Below, piece after piece: positions 24,101-35,557 of a stretch of 58,134 nt of DNA. The notes under the pieces are model-generated. The model was not told the DNA's origin. It did not search any database and worked only from the letters and a program-made list of their open reading frames with translations. This stretch comes from Welwitschia mirabilis (lineage: Eukaryota; Gnetophyta; Gnetopsida; Welwitschiales). Each line of letters starts with the position of its first letter. The stretch's first letter is position 1. Made by a program: the position numbers and the translations under genes. The stretch lies in NCBI GenBank assembly GCA_051453625.1, contig JBOZIK010000001.1, forward strand, positions 6,058,693 to 6,116,826. Direction: 5' to 3'.

Positions 24101-24715
24101 TTTGTAGTATACAAGCTGGTGGCACTAGTTAATAAAGGTAATAGTGCTGGTTTTTTGGAGAGAAATAGTGTGCAAAAAAAATAGAGATCTTATTTGATTT
24201 GCATAATAAGATTTACATTGGGAGATCTTAGAAGACTTTAGCATAAAATTGAATCTCCTGTAACAAAAAAAAATTTACGACCTAGAAAAGTAGATCCTAC
24301 ATATTTTTTTAATAAAAATAAAACTAAATAAATCTAAAAAAATTATAGAAATCACAAATAAATATATATATAAGGACCTTAGAGTTGAATTTAGTTTTTC
24401 TCCTTTTTTGATCTAAATTTTAATTGCAACCTATAAGAAAATTATTAGAACTATAATACAAAATATCAGATATATAATATATTTTAGATTAGAATGAAAA
24501 ACTAAACAAAACTTACAAAGCAAACTAATTTAGATTTCACTAGAAAAGAACCAGTACCCCCTTCTAAAAATAAAAGAAAACATATAAACAAAAGAAACAA
24601 GGATTAGTTTGGGTATCATTTGAAAAATGACTAGTACCCTCCACTAGGAAAATAAAAACTAACTAAAAATTGTAAGAAGAAAATCATGCACTCTTGAAGA
24701 GATACCATGTGAAAA
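21111..24715 (-). mobile_element. internal region of the third element, with a degraded gag-like stretch
   Basis: On the minus strand, about 24000-23560 gives a codon-ordered stretch: SWTPNPFKMSCELQPIYLYS, then NPFNTRQTFEEYFQPYTYI and FKNPYINQEDFDGMSFI. It is rich in Pro, Tyr, Asn and Gln, like the linker after some plant gag proteins, but I recognise no domain. The stretch 22735-22538 (65 codons) is also open. From 21111 to 22500 I see no coding signal; in particular no RT motif is present. Confidence 0.4.
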
Positions 24716-24734
24716 TCTCTAGTAGTGGTACCAA
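24716..24734 (-). promoter_or_regulatory. primer binding site of the third element, probably tRNA-Asp type
   Basis: The minus strand reads TTGGTACCACTACTAGAGA. Against TTGGCGCCGCTGCCGGGGA, all seven differences are C-to-T or G-to-A. It is 10 bases from the LTR end. This would place the element in the same broad gypsy group as the Athila-like one. Confidence 0.55.
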
Positions 24735-24744
24735 AATTTATTCA

Positions 24745-26194
24745 TGTACAATAATGAACTGAATTTGACTAGGTAGAATCTAGTATAATTTTTCCATAGG
24801 GATATATGTGGTAACTTAATCAAAAGAAATATGATTAATTCAACTTATAATAAAACTCAAACAAACTAAAACAATTAGAAAGTTGAGAAGAAAGTGATCT
24901 TTGCTTAGTAATGTAAGGGAAGAACTATTCTAAAGGTCTAACTAATTCATCCAAGCTCCACCTTCACTTCAATAATCTTATATCCTAAAACACAACTAAA
25001 ATCATAAAATTATTAAGGCTTAGTGTGAAGGTATAATCTCATCCACCACATGAGTATTAATGAATTACCTAGTCTAACTAATTTTGTATAGCCCATCATA
25101 ATCATGGAAAGTATGAACAAATTTTCACAAGATACATCAAATCATAACGTCTATCAATATCATATAAGTAACCTCAAACAACTTACTCCTTGAAAGAACT
25201 TGATAATAAAGTATTTTTACCTATGAATTACTAATACCAAGTTAATATGCATTAATAATAAAAGAATGAAATGTACTTAAGAACTATCCTCATCTAAAGA
25301 TTGTCAATAGTAAGTAAATAATCATTAATAATGAAATAATAAAAATATAATCTTTGTATTAAAACTAAATGTATACATTCCATTAATGGAGAAAGATAGA
25401 TAAAGGACCCCTCAACTAGCCTTGGAACAATCCGCTTCCAAGAAAAATGATTAGAATTCCATGATGTCCAAACAATCCAAGTCTTTTCCCACATTAACCA
25501 ATCAAAAGCATTTATTATAATGGCTGCTTATGGCCCTTTTATAGGTTAGGAAATGTTTGAATAGCTTATCATGATTATGTTAGATGAGTGATTGGTGGGC
25601 AATTACATAATTGGTTACATTATGACTATTACTTAAGGAGGAATTTACAAACGTTTAGTATATCACCATGAAGAAGGATTCTTTATATTCATATGTAAGC
25701 ATGGCAGTTATATGTCCTTTGACTATTATTGACAGTGCCAATAGATCCCATATGATGTGTCTTTCACATGATCATCCTCGTTGCTACCACATGTCACTGT
25801 GATGTGTTATTTTGTATTTTTACCAAGTGTCGTTAGATCTGAAGAGTTAGTGTGGATAATTTCTAACTTAGCCCATAAGTTAACTATGATAAACTCCCCG
25901 AATTATTACAAGAATATGAGATTGATCATATTTTGCATCAAAAAGCTAGCGGCACTAGTAGTGTTGGTCGATGGTGCTAATATTATTTGCTGGAATTCCT
26001 TTAAATTTTGCGAAGATCTTCAAAAACCAGTAATAAACTTGCTAATGTTAGAATAAAGCTAATATTTACATGAAAATATGATAAAAAGGATTAAAAATAT
26101 CATTTTATAATAAATTAAAGAATTAAATGTCTTTTACTATGCTAAATTAATCAATTGTACTCGCTTAGAATGTTGATTTTTGCATGTAAATACT
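24745..26194 (-). repeat. 5' LTR of the third element
   Basis: About 1450 bp, ending ...TGTACA next to the primer site (24745). It starts at 26194 with AGTATTTACATG, where the initial TG has decayed. It is collinear with 19932-21096 and, in reverse, with 28725-30182 and 34532-35557. Confidence 0.7.
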
Positions 26195-26280
26195 CTAGTA
26201 CTAAGGATTTTTCATCATTAAGTGAAAACTTGCATATAATTCCTATTTTCTTAATTTCATTCACACTTGAATTTATCCTT

Positions 26281-28040
26281 TTTTTTTTAAATGAAATTTA
26301 ATTCTCATTACTAAAGAAAACTAGCAGATTAGACTCCTACATAAAACATCAAGAGTAGGCCTTAAACTGTTAAAAATTATAGGACTAACTGATAACCTGC
26401 CTATGCTATCAGCATTGTAAGAAAAACTCTTCTGAAAACAAGATTAAACTAATGAAAAATAAGGAACCAAAGGTGGCCCTGTAATCAACACTGAAACATG
26501 GGAGCATAGAAAAACATTCAAAATTTGAAAGACAGGGTTTGAATGCATTTAGTTCTTCTATAGGATTTGTAAACTGCATCTTCTATAGAAGTGTCTAACA
26601 TAGCACAGGGAATCCTCAGGAAAGTAACTTTTCTGATTTGCATATCTTTATTGAGTTATATTAACCAAATAGAGGGTCTTATACCTAGTCTTGGAAGATT
26701 TTCCTGATTGCCTAAATTGATGCCTACTTCTTTCTCTAATCATCTGCATCTGCAAATGAGTGCTTTCTAGCAAGAAATATGATCTTGATGCTTAATCTAT
26801 AGGGATGCTTCATCTCTTCTCATTAGTCTATTGATTATTTGAAAGCCTTTAGATTAGAAAGCATAGGCAGGGAACTGCTCCTTTAATTTCTTTTGCTCAT
26901 GAAGTAAGGGAAGATACTCATTAAGTGATACCATCTATGATTCTGCAAGATGTTTTTAAGCTTTTGAATTAACTTTAGATTGTAATATAACTGACCTTGG
27001 AGTTTTCTGACTAGACTTTAAGATTTGAAGTCTAGGTTATTAAATATCTTTACATTTCTACTTTGTCGGATTTCATTTTATACTAGCAGAAATTAGAGAT
27101 TTTATAATACAATGCTAGGTAGATCTAGATTTGAATCTATGATTAAACTAATGCATCTAAGTTGTCTAGTTATTTAAGAAAGGTTGGAGATGAATTAGCT
27201 TTAGAACTTCTTAATGAAAGCTAAAGTAGAAGAGGCATTAAAAGAATAGGTAATCTCTTGTATTTAGCCTTCTTACAGAAAGAACATATGACATCAGTCT
27301 AGATTCCAATCTTGGCTAATCTTTCTTTTGTACAAAGCTTGTTGTTGTAGGCCGACTAAGATATGAAAGAGTATTTGGGAGTAACATACCTGTTCCAGAT
27401 TAAGAAGTACCAGTCTACATTGGAATAATGATCACATAATTGAGACTATGTGGAAGAAGTATAGAAAGGCGTACCAGGTGCTTTCCAAATCAAAGGATCT
27501 AATGCTGGATAAATGCAAATCTCTACTAGGATTCTCAGGTTTAACACTTTTCAAATGATCCAAGAAGTTATCTTTATCTAATAATGCTAAATGTTTGGGT
27601 GTTTAAAATAATATTCATAACATCATTAACCCACAGGTTGTTCTTCTTGAGAGCTAGATCCCAAAGCTAAGATAAGATTAGCACTTGTTCATCTTTATAG
27701 AGTCAATTAGACCTAGACCCTTTACTGACTTTGGTTTTACTAAGATGTTCCAGCCCACTAAGGCCTTCTTGGATTGATCATTAGAACCTATCTAAAGGAA
27801 TTTCCTGCATGAAGAATTGATTTCGTTGATCATTTTCTTGAGGAGAATAAAAACTCTACAATAGAAAGATATAAGGCTTTGAAGAACAGCCTTAACTAAT
27901 ACAAGCCTACTACATAGGAAAGGAATTTGATTGTCTAGGACCTAATTCAATTTGTTATCCTCAAAATGATAGGAAAACAATTTAAAAATGACTAGCATCA
28001 AACTCTATCTTTTCATCTAATAAAGCACTTCATAAACTTT
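26281..28040 (-). mobile_element. L1-type LINE, 5'-truncated, 3' end with zf-RVT domain
   Basis: A T-run at 26281-26290 is the poly(A) tail of a minus-strand element. The C-terminal part of ORF2 can be read in broken frames. About 27900-27780 gives RLVLVKAVLQSLISFYCRVF and CRKFL, the thumb region of plant LINE RT. Then GLGLIDSIKMNKC, and at about 27420-27260 KYSFIS, AYNNKLCTKERLAKIGI and CSFCKKAKYKRLPI, the zf-RVT module. The RT core and endonuclease are missing, as usual after incomplete target-primed reverse transcription. The 5' boundary near 28040 is approximate. Confidence 0.78.
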
Positions 28041-28724
28041 CAATCTCAAATTTTCAAAATGACTAGTGTTACTGCTAGTCGTTACTAGCATGTTGTTCAT
28101 TTTTCGAGTTTCACATACATACTTTTTTCTAACATAACTCATTTCATTTATAGTCTGTTTAATTTTTTAATCCCTTGTAAAATTTGCTAGAGACTAACTA
28201 TAATCCATCTCTAACTATCACATTTTACCTTTACCTTTTCACTTTTAATCCCATTCTTCTCACCTTTAGAATAATTCTAATTTGCAATGCAAGTGATTAA
28301 TCACTATTTCTAATAGCATCTCTCCTTTAGCATCTTCTTGTATACTTTATATTATATTATATTAAAGTTTGTTGTATATTATTGTTGTATTTCCTAGAGT
28401 GTTTGCATCGAAGTGATTTTTTAGCCTATGGTGAAAAGGCATGTAATAAAAATATTTTTTTAAAAAAAAAATTTCTCTTATTCTCAAAAGAATTATAGTA
28501 AATTTTTTTTATCTTTTACCTTATTTGTCAAAAATTGATTAAAATTTTTTTAAAAAGTTTTATCATTTCTATACTTGAATATTTTTCTTAGACATCATCT
28601 CTATACTTGAACATTTTGCTTAGACATCATTTCTATACTTGAACATTTTTCTTAGATAAATTTTCCATGTTTATCATTTTTATTAGCTTTTTTGCTAAGA
28701 GACTAGCAAAGTCTAGTTAGAGGA
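28041..28724 (+). mobile_element. 3' internal remnant and polypurine tract of the third-element family, plus strand
   Basis: The final part (about 28640-28724) matches, in reverse, 21097-21190 beside the 3' LTR of the third element, including CTAGCAAAG and the tract GTCTAGTTAGAGGA. A short direct repeat occurs at 28568-28655: three copies of TAGACATCATYTCTATACTTGAACATTTT-type sequence, about 36 bp apart. The stretch 28041-28560 is AT-rich with no gene. Confidence 0.5.
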
Positions 28725-30182
28725 TGTGTTTACATGTAAAAATTAATGTTCACACCAAGTGTATTTGATTAATTTAGCTTAGTCAAAGATATTAAAATAG
28801 TTATCATATCATAAAATTATGTTTTCTATTCTTTTTATCATAAATTATAAAATTATTAACTCCCCCATAAAATTTTTAGGGTAATTTCTACCTTCTATAT
28901 GACATTCTACAAAGTGAAGAAATTCCACCAAAAAATGTAAGATCCTCTATCCAGGTTACTTGTGCTACTTGTATTTTATGGTATAATGAATCCAAAGCTA
29001 TATTTATATATTTACAGAAAATCCATCACATTCCACTTATGGGCTTTGTTAAAATTAAATAAAAAATAATCATCAACCTTAATGACATGTGGCAGAGATG
29101 TAAAGTAACACACTGCAATGACATGTAGTAGTGAAGAGTATGATGACATGGAGGACACATAGCAATAGCATCTAGTAGGAATAACATCATCACCAAAGTC
29201 CATACCATAATCAATTTTCATAAGAAAAGAAAGAACTCCTCTTGAAAGCTACATGATAAAATTTCTAATCTCCTCTTAATGTAACCATCCAAAAGTGTAA
29301 TCCTCTTTATGTAATTACCATTAAATACTACAAATCAAAGATTCTTAAGCCTTTTCTCATCTATAAAATAGCCTTGATACCTCATTGTAAAGAATGTTTG
29401 GTTGGAAAATGTGGTGGAAATACTTGAAGCATCAGGATGTCATGGCTTTCTAATTACCTCTTAAGGAAGTGGACCTATTCTAAGGTTAGTTCTAGAAGTC
29501 TCTATCAGCTTTATTTTTTCTCATTTAATGTCATGTATTTCTTGATTTAATACAAGAATAAGTTCATTATTTAATTTCTAGTGCATGTTAACATGGTACT
29601 TTTAGTCCTTATGTGAGACTATTTCTTATCTTAATATAAAAGTAGTTGTTTATTCTTTGATTCTTAGTGCATGTTAACACATTACTTTTAATCCTTAGAT
29701 AAGAATACATTATTAAGTTCAATCACTTTTGAGTTTATTTACTAGAGTTAAGCATTGGTTATTTTCACTGCCATGTTATAGATCTAAGGTATAATTGTTC
29801 TTACTTTTTATGTTCATAAAGGGCTATGAAGGATCAAAGTAACTATTGAATTCACTAACACTCATGTGGTAAATAAGATTATATCACCATGCCCGAGCCA
29901 TTATAACTTGAGGATTTGAGCTTATGTTTTAGGAATTATAGGATACCGTTAAAGCAAAGATTAGTTGTTAGACAAGCCAAGCTAGATATTTAAAACACAT
30001 TTTTCTATGTCATCAATTAAAGTGTAACACAATTTCTCAACTTGATTTTTCACTTTAATTTTATTATAGGATTAAAATAATTGTGTTACTTTTGTTAAGT
30101 TTACCTTAAATATCTTTGTAGAAGAATGATATCAGGTGCTTACTTAGTTTTATTACTATTTTCCTTTATATTATAATGAACA
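28725..30182 (+). repeat. LTR of the third-element family, plus strand (3' LTR)
   Basis: It starts TGTGTTTACATG after a polypurine tract and ends about ATAATGAACA (30182), 1458 bp, close to the 1450 bp of its inverted relative at 24745-26194. Shared blocks include GGGCTATGAAGGATCA (29821) and its reverse at 19990. No primer site follows, so it is a 3' LTR. Its 5' LTR partner is not visible to the left; the LINE at 26281-28040 occupies that space. Confidence 0.7.
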
Positions 30183-30529
30183 AATAGATTTTGATAAACA
30201 TCTTTCTAATCAAGTATAAGTCTAAATAAGAAGTGTATAAAAAGATCAACTATAGAATAGCGAGTCATGATGGATGCTCCATTTCTAGAAAAACCATGTA
30301 TAATAGCTACATCCATAATAGCTTTAACAAAATCAATTTCTTATCATTTGTAATAGATGAAAAAGAGGGACCACCTTGTGGAAAATTATTCCAAGAGAAG
30401 AGATGAATGGAAAACTAGTACTTAGACATAATAACCAATGCAAAATTAATAATATACTTGTAATAGAATGTTCACATCTATATAATTAAGTTTTATTAAA
30501 AATTAATCTTTTGTTTTTAAATATGAAAG

Positions 30530-31620
30530 TATTTTAGAAGGTCAACTAGTTTTATTCTGAATAACAAGTAATGCTTGTTATAATTTAATTTCATTAATAA
30601 TTATTAAATATTTTAAGAATAAAATAACTAAGGAAGAAAGTTCTAAAGTTAAAGTAGTAGAAAAAAGAGTAATAACTCAAATACATTATTCTCCTAACTT
30701 GAGTATAAAGCTTATAAGATTACAAGTTCAAGATTTTTTTTCCATTCTAAATATTAATAAATATGATGTTAAACGATATGAAGTTGAAACATCCTTTAGA
30801 ATGAGATCCATCTTATTATTTCCATAACTTTATGCAAAGCCTAAAGTTTGATAAGAATTGAAGGAGAAGATAGATTCCATAGATGTTAAAAAATTTTAAA
30901 AAGTTAAAAAAGAGTACTAAAGAAATACCAATTGTTTTATGCACAAGCAATAGATTAAGTAAAGTCAAATTTCATAAACAATCTATAGAATTTAAGGAGT
31001 TTTTTAAAGAAAAATTATTTTTGTAATTAAAAAAAAAAGAACATGCCCATAGAAGTAATTCTTAAGGCTCAACCAATATCTTATGCATCTCATGAATTTA
31101 TAATTGTAAAATTAAATGAACTAAAGTTAAAAAGTAAATAATTAGTAAAAGAAAAGAAGATTAGACCAAGTGTGCTATTATGAGAAGTTCTAGTGCTATT
31201 TGTAAAGAAGAAGGATGGATTGCTTAGATTCTGCATTAATTCGTATTAATTATACATGTTTATTATAAAGAATAAACACTAGGAATTGACAATCTATTAA
31301 ATTAATTAGAATAAATATAGTATTTTATTAAGTCTAATTTGAAATTACAATATTATTTGATTCACATCCATGAAAAAGACACTCTTAAGATAGCATTTGA
31401 TACCATATCTGAACATGACAAGTTTATTATAATGTCTTTTGGATTCATCAATGTACCAATAACTTTCATGACACTTATAAATAATGTTTTTAATTCATAT
31501 ATAAATAAATTTAATAATAGTATTTTTATTTATTCAAAAAGAGGGGAATATCATGCATATCATTTAAAATAAAATTAATAATAAAAAATTAAGAAAATGT
31601 GAATTCTTTAAGAAATTTGC
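30530..31620 (+). pseudogene. Ty3-gypsy (chromovirus-like) RT relic
   Basis: The plus strand gives AQPISYASHEFIIVKLNELK, then IRPSVLL.EVLVLFVKKKDG (about 31160-31215; family IRPS.SPWGAPVLFVKKKDG), then the open stretch 31339-31572: YYLIHIHEKDTLKIAFDT, SEHDKFIIMSFGFINVPIT, NNVFNSYINKF and IFIYSK. In active elements the last part is VFIDDILIYSK; the two catalytic Asp residues are deleted here. Whether it belongs to the LTRs around it (28725-30182 and 34532-35557) is uncertain. The upstream 30183-31030 is AT-rich and unreadable. Confidence 0.8.
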
Positions 31621-32948
31621 TCATCATTGAAAACATGTAACATTAAAAAGATTAAACTAAGATGGACTCAAATAATGTGCAAGTAGTGTGTGATGGCTAA
31701 ACTTGCATAATTTCACAAAAGTAAAATGCTTTTTAAATTAGATAGGATATTATTATTGAGTTATAAATAATCATTTTAAAGTTGTGTATCCAATTATAGA
31801 TCTAAGGATAAAATGGAATTCAACCTTATGATAGATGTAAGGAAGCATTTCTTGATAGTAATCCTCTCCTTAATAGTAATCTCAGTTTAAAGATTTTGAA
31901 AATAAAAAATAAATTTATGATGATAACAAATTCCTATGAAGAAAAAAAGGGACCAATTTTAATATACGATGATTAACTAATTACTTATTGATGGATGACT
32001 TATATGATAAAATAATGCAGAAAACATTATAAAAGAATATTAGAAACTATAAAAATGCTAGAAAAATGTAGAAACTATGCTACTCCTAACCTACAATAAG
32101 CACACATCATTAAATAAAAATACATTAGAGTCTTACTAAAGAACTAGCTAAGACTTAATCATTTAGTTCAAAATTCATCATCATGATAACTTATGATGAA
32201 GTTACTTGAACTAGTCAGATTATTTATTTAAACTCTATTACTAAGTACATGAAGTACACCAAGGGGAAATACTGAAAGAAATAAAACATAATAGTGATTA
32301 AACAAACTGCTAAGCAATACTTGTTTTTAAGTAATGAAATCATCTTGGTTTATGATCAATTACATAAATGAGAGCAAAATTGAAGTAATATTACTTTTGC
32401 AAGTAATAAAGTAGGTGCACAATAATACTTAAATGCTTTTCAACTTTATATTGAAACACTAATTATCATATAAAGATGAGCTGACAAACTATGTTCTCCT
32501 TTGCAAGTAACACTATGGAATACAGGAAAATGATGTTGACACCTTTGTAGGCTAGCTAGAGTTCCCTAGCTTTACCTTCTTGCATTGTCTATTTCTAGAA
32601 TCTTTTCGTCAAAAAGATCTTTAACTTTGGTGGTGATCACCTTCTTATGCCCTTGTTAGTCTTCTATTTTCATTCTTTGCTCTTGAGGAATAGGTATATG
32701 GTTAAGGTTCTTTATGTTAATTTGCTATCTTAACATTCTCTCTCATATTCATATCACTTAGCATTCTGTACCTAAAACATAATAATCAAATACATACATA
32801 CTAACCTACTAACATACTAACAAACTAACCTATTAATTAGTAAGAATAAAAATAAATAAAAACATCTATTTGTTAATGAAATAAATAATTGACATAAGAA
32901 AAAACACTTTATTAATAAGCAAAATTTACATAGAATTCATCCTCATCA
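31621..32948 (-). repeat. possible gypsy LTR with adjacent polypurine tract, minus strand
   Basis: At 32947-32970 the minus strand reads AGCTTGGGGGAAC and then TGATGAGGATGAATTC, a G-rich tract followed by TG, as in many plant gypsy elements. The LTR would run to lower coordinates; its far end is not clear (somewhere near 32230-32250). No second copy is in the window. The rest, 31621-32230, is AT-rich with no gene. Confidence 0.35.
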
Positions 32949-34431
32949 GTTCCCCCAAGCTCAAATTTTTATTAGTCTCTTAACAAACAAAATATTTACA
33001 AGAGATAAAAAAAATGGATCTGGGTCAGAGAATGTTTAAGATATTCCTTAGAAGGATAGATTGTCCAAAGTATGTCCACAGTACAAGAAACTTAAAAAAA
33101 TAGAAGTTGTAGATTCCTATGCTGCCATTTCAGTGCTTTACAACTATCCTTACTTGTCATGCTCACAATTAGTACTGTAAACTTCACAGTTGCATAAATG
33201 TAGTCCTAGTTTACTTGGATTACATTTGTTACTTTATATTTTACAGATCACAAATTTCTTGCATAGAACTCATGAATTTTTATACAAGAATCCTTCATTG
33301 AGTAGAATCCTTTTGAAAATATAACCCACTTACTTCAGTTGTTATCATTTCCTTATTTCTTAGGAGCTTTCATCTTTTTAATAAAATTTATCCCCTTAAC
33401 ACTTAGTCTATCCAACGCTTTATTAATCTACTCCCCAGAAAGTATTATTTGCATTTGTTTGGAGTAGATATCCATTTTTCTTGATATTAGCTATTTTAGC
33501 AATTATTTTATTTAAAACTTAGAGTGGAATATATTTCTTGTAAAATTTTTAGAACTCTATGATAGGGGTGGTTACTTTCTTCATAAAAAGGTTCAATGAA
33601 GATCATTAGAAATCTTGATGAAGACCATCGAAGCTTATGTAATAACTAACCTATCTACCAGGAGCCCTCTTTGAGGATATCCTTGTCTTCTTTTCAAGAA
33701 CTTTGATATTAGAAGGTGAGGACTTAAAACCTTTATGCAAAGTATTCATGTCATGAATTAGAAAGGAAAAGAAAACATGATAAGGCATAAAAATCTAATA
33801 GAATGAGAAATGAAAATGTTATAAGTTTAACTTTGCTTAATATAGATGAGAACTCATACTTGTAATGCATTAATTTTACATGATCAAAGAGTACTCATGA
33901 TCTGTACTAAATTTGAAATAGATTGCACTGAGACTTTTCTTACTCTACTAGTGTTAGATAGGATTGAATCTCATGCTGGTATGATATAAGTCTAGAAATT
34001 TCATTAAGTCAAAGCTATCATCACGACACTAACATGGTTGATGTGATGTGGAGTTGATGTTGTGATGAGGGTCGTCTAGAATGAAAAGGGAATTATCAAA
34101 AACATCATTAAGTAGGATGATGAGGTAATAGAAAGACATATTTAAGTGATAGTTTCTTTCCATAGTACTAGATTCAATGAGGGTCATCTAGGACTCATGA
34201 GTTCTCAATAGGGCCTATTGAATCCATTATGAAGGTGATTGAAGAAGTTCAAAGATGGTCATCAAGAACTTATGAGTTTTCAACAAGGTTGTTTGAATTC
34301 CTACTATTATCATAATGAAGGTAGATGTAAATAAAAAGATAGAGTCTCATGTTGGCGTTATAGAGGAGTTGAAGGGAATCACCTAGAATGAGATCTTCCT
34401 CTTTAAAAAAAAGTTTGAAGGATTGAAGTTA
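32949..34431. other. unclassified repeat DNA with recurring short modules
   Basis: I see no gene. Between about 34065 and 34400 a module of the form GAGGGTCRTCTAGRA...ATGAG...TTGAATCC recurs at roughly 34068, 34177, 34254 and 34376 in degenerate form. The stretch 32950-33500, next to the tract above, has weak minus-strand codon order but no recognised domain. A 100-N gap covers 34432-34531. Confidence 0.4.
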
Positions 34432-34531
34432 NNNNNNNNNNNNNNNNNNNNNNNNNNNNNNNNNNNNNNNNNNNNNNNNNNNNNNNNNNNNNNNNNNNNN
34501 NNNNNNNNNNNNNNNNNNNNNNNNNNNNNNN

Positions 34532-35557
34532 TGTGTTGAATGCATCATGATAACCTCCACCTAACACAAGAATACAACCTCCACATTTCACAAGAAGATA
34601 AAGATATTACCTAACACTCCATGATAAAAATTATAATCTTCTCCTAATGTAACCACTTAAAAGTCAAACTCCTTTTATGTAACTACCATCAATGACTAGA
34701 AGCCAAAGATTCCTAAGCCTTACCTCATCTATAAAAGAGACTTCAGCCCTCATGATAAGGGATCTTTAATTAGTAGATATGGTGGGAATACCTAAAGCAT
34801 CAAGACATCATAACTTTCTAAGCACCTCTCTTGGGAGTAGACTTGTTTTGAGGCTAATTTAAGGAGTTCATTTTAGCTTTGTCTTTCTCTTTCGATGTAA
34901 GGTATTTTCTAAATTGACACAAGAATAAGTTATTCATTCTTAGATTTCTAGTGCACATTGACATAGTACTTTAATCATTAGGTGAGACTCTTTCTTATAT
35001 TTAATAATATAGTAGTTATTAATTCTTCAATTTTTTATACATGTCAACACAGTACTTTTAACCCTTAGATGATACTACATCATTAGTATCTTTCAAACTA
35101 AGTGAATTCTTTAAAGTTAACTTTTTGATTATAATCATTATTATGTTATATATCTTAAGTACTATTGTCCTTACTTTTCATGTTCATAAATGGCTATTTA
35201 AAACTAAAGTGACTATTGAATTAGCTAATACTCAAGTGATGAATGAGTTTATCTTGTTTTGCTTAAGTCATCATGACTTGATGGTCTGAAGCTTATGTTT
35301 CATGAATTATAGGAAATCATTAAAGTGAAGATGGGTTGTTAAACAAGCTAAGCTAGACCTCTAGAGCATGTTCATCTTCCTATGTCATGAACTAAAGTTC
35401 ATCAAAATTTCTCAAACTCTTGATTTACATTTGTTTAATTTTTATTATAGGACTAAAACTATTGTATTACATTTATTAATCTTATCATAAATATCCTTAT
35501 AGAAGAATGGTATAGATCTTTCTCTAGCTTATTTGATGTTTGCATTTTATGATAACA
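34532..35557 (+). repeat. LTR of the third-element family, plus strand (5' part missing)
   Basis: It is collinear with 29230-30182: ...CATGATAAAAATTATAATC (34621), TCATCTATAAAAGAG (34727, matching TCATCTATAAAATAG at 29359, the probable promoter TATA box) and TATAGAAGAATGGTAT near the end. It stops at about GATAACA (35557). No primer site follows. The left part is lost at the gap. Confidence 0.65.

Larger units (their letters stand above)
19932..26194 (-). mobile_element. non-autonomous LTR retrotransposon (third element), interrupted at its 3' LTR
   Basis: On the minus strand: 5' LTR 26194-24745, Asp-type primer site 24734-24716, about 3.6 kb internal, polypurine tract 21110-21097, and the first 1165 bp of the 3' LTR (21096-19932), cut by the Athila-like element. 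No protease, RT, RNase H or integrase is visible in the internal part. Either the element was non-autonomous or pol was deleted. Two further LTRs of the same family are at 28725-30182 and 34532-35557, on the other strand. Confidence 0.65.
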
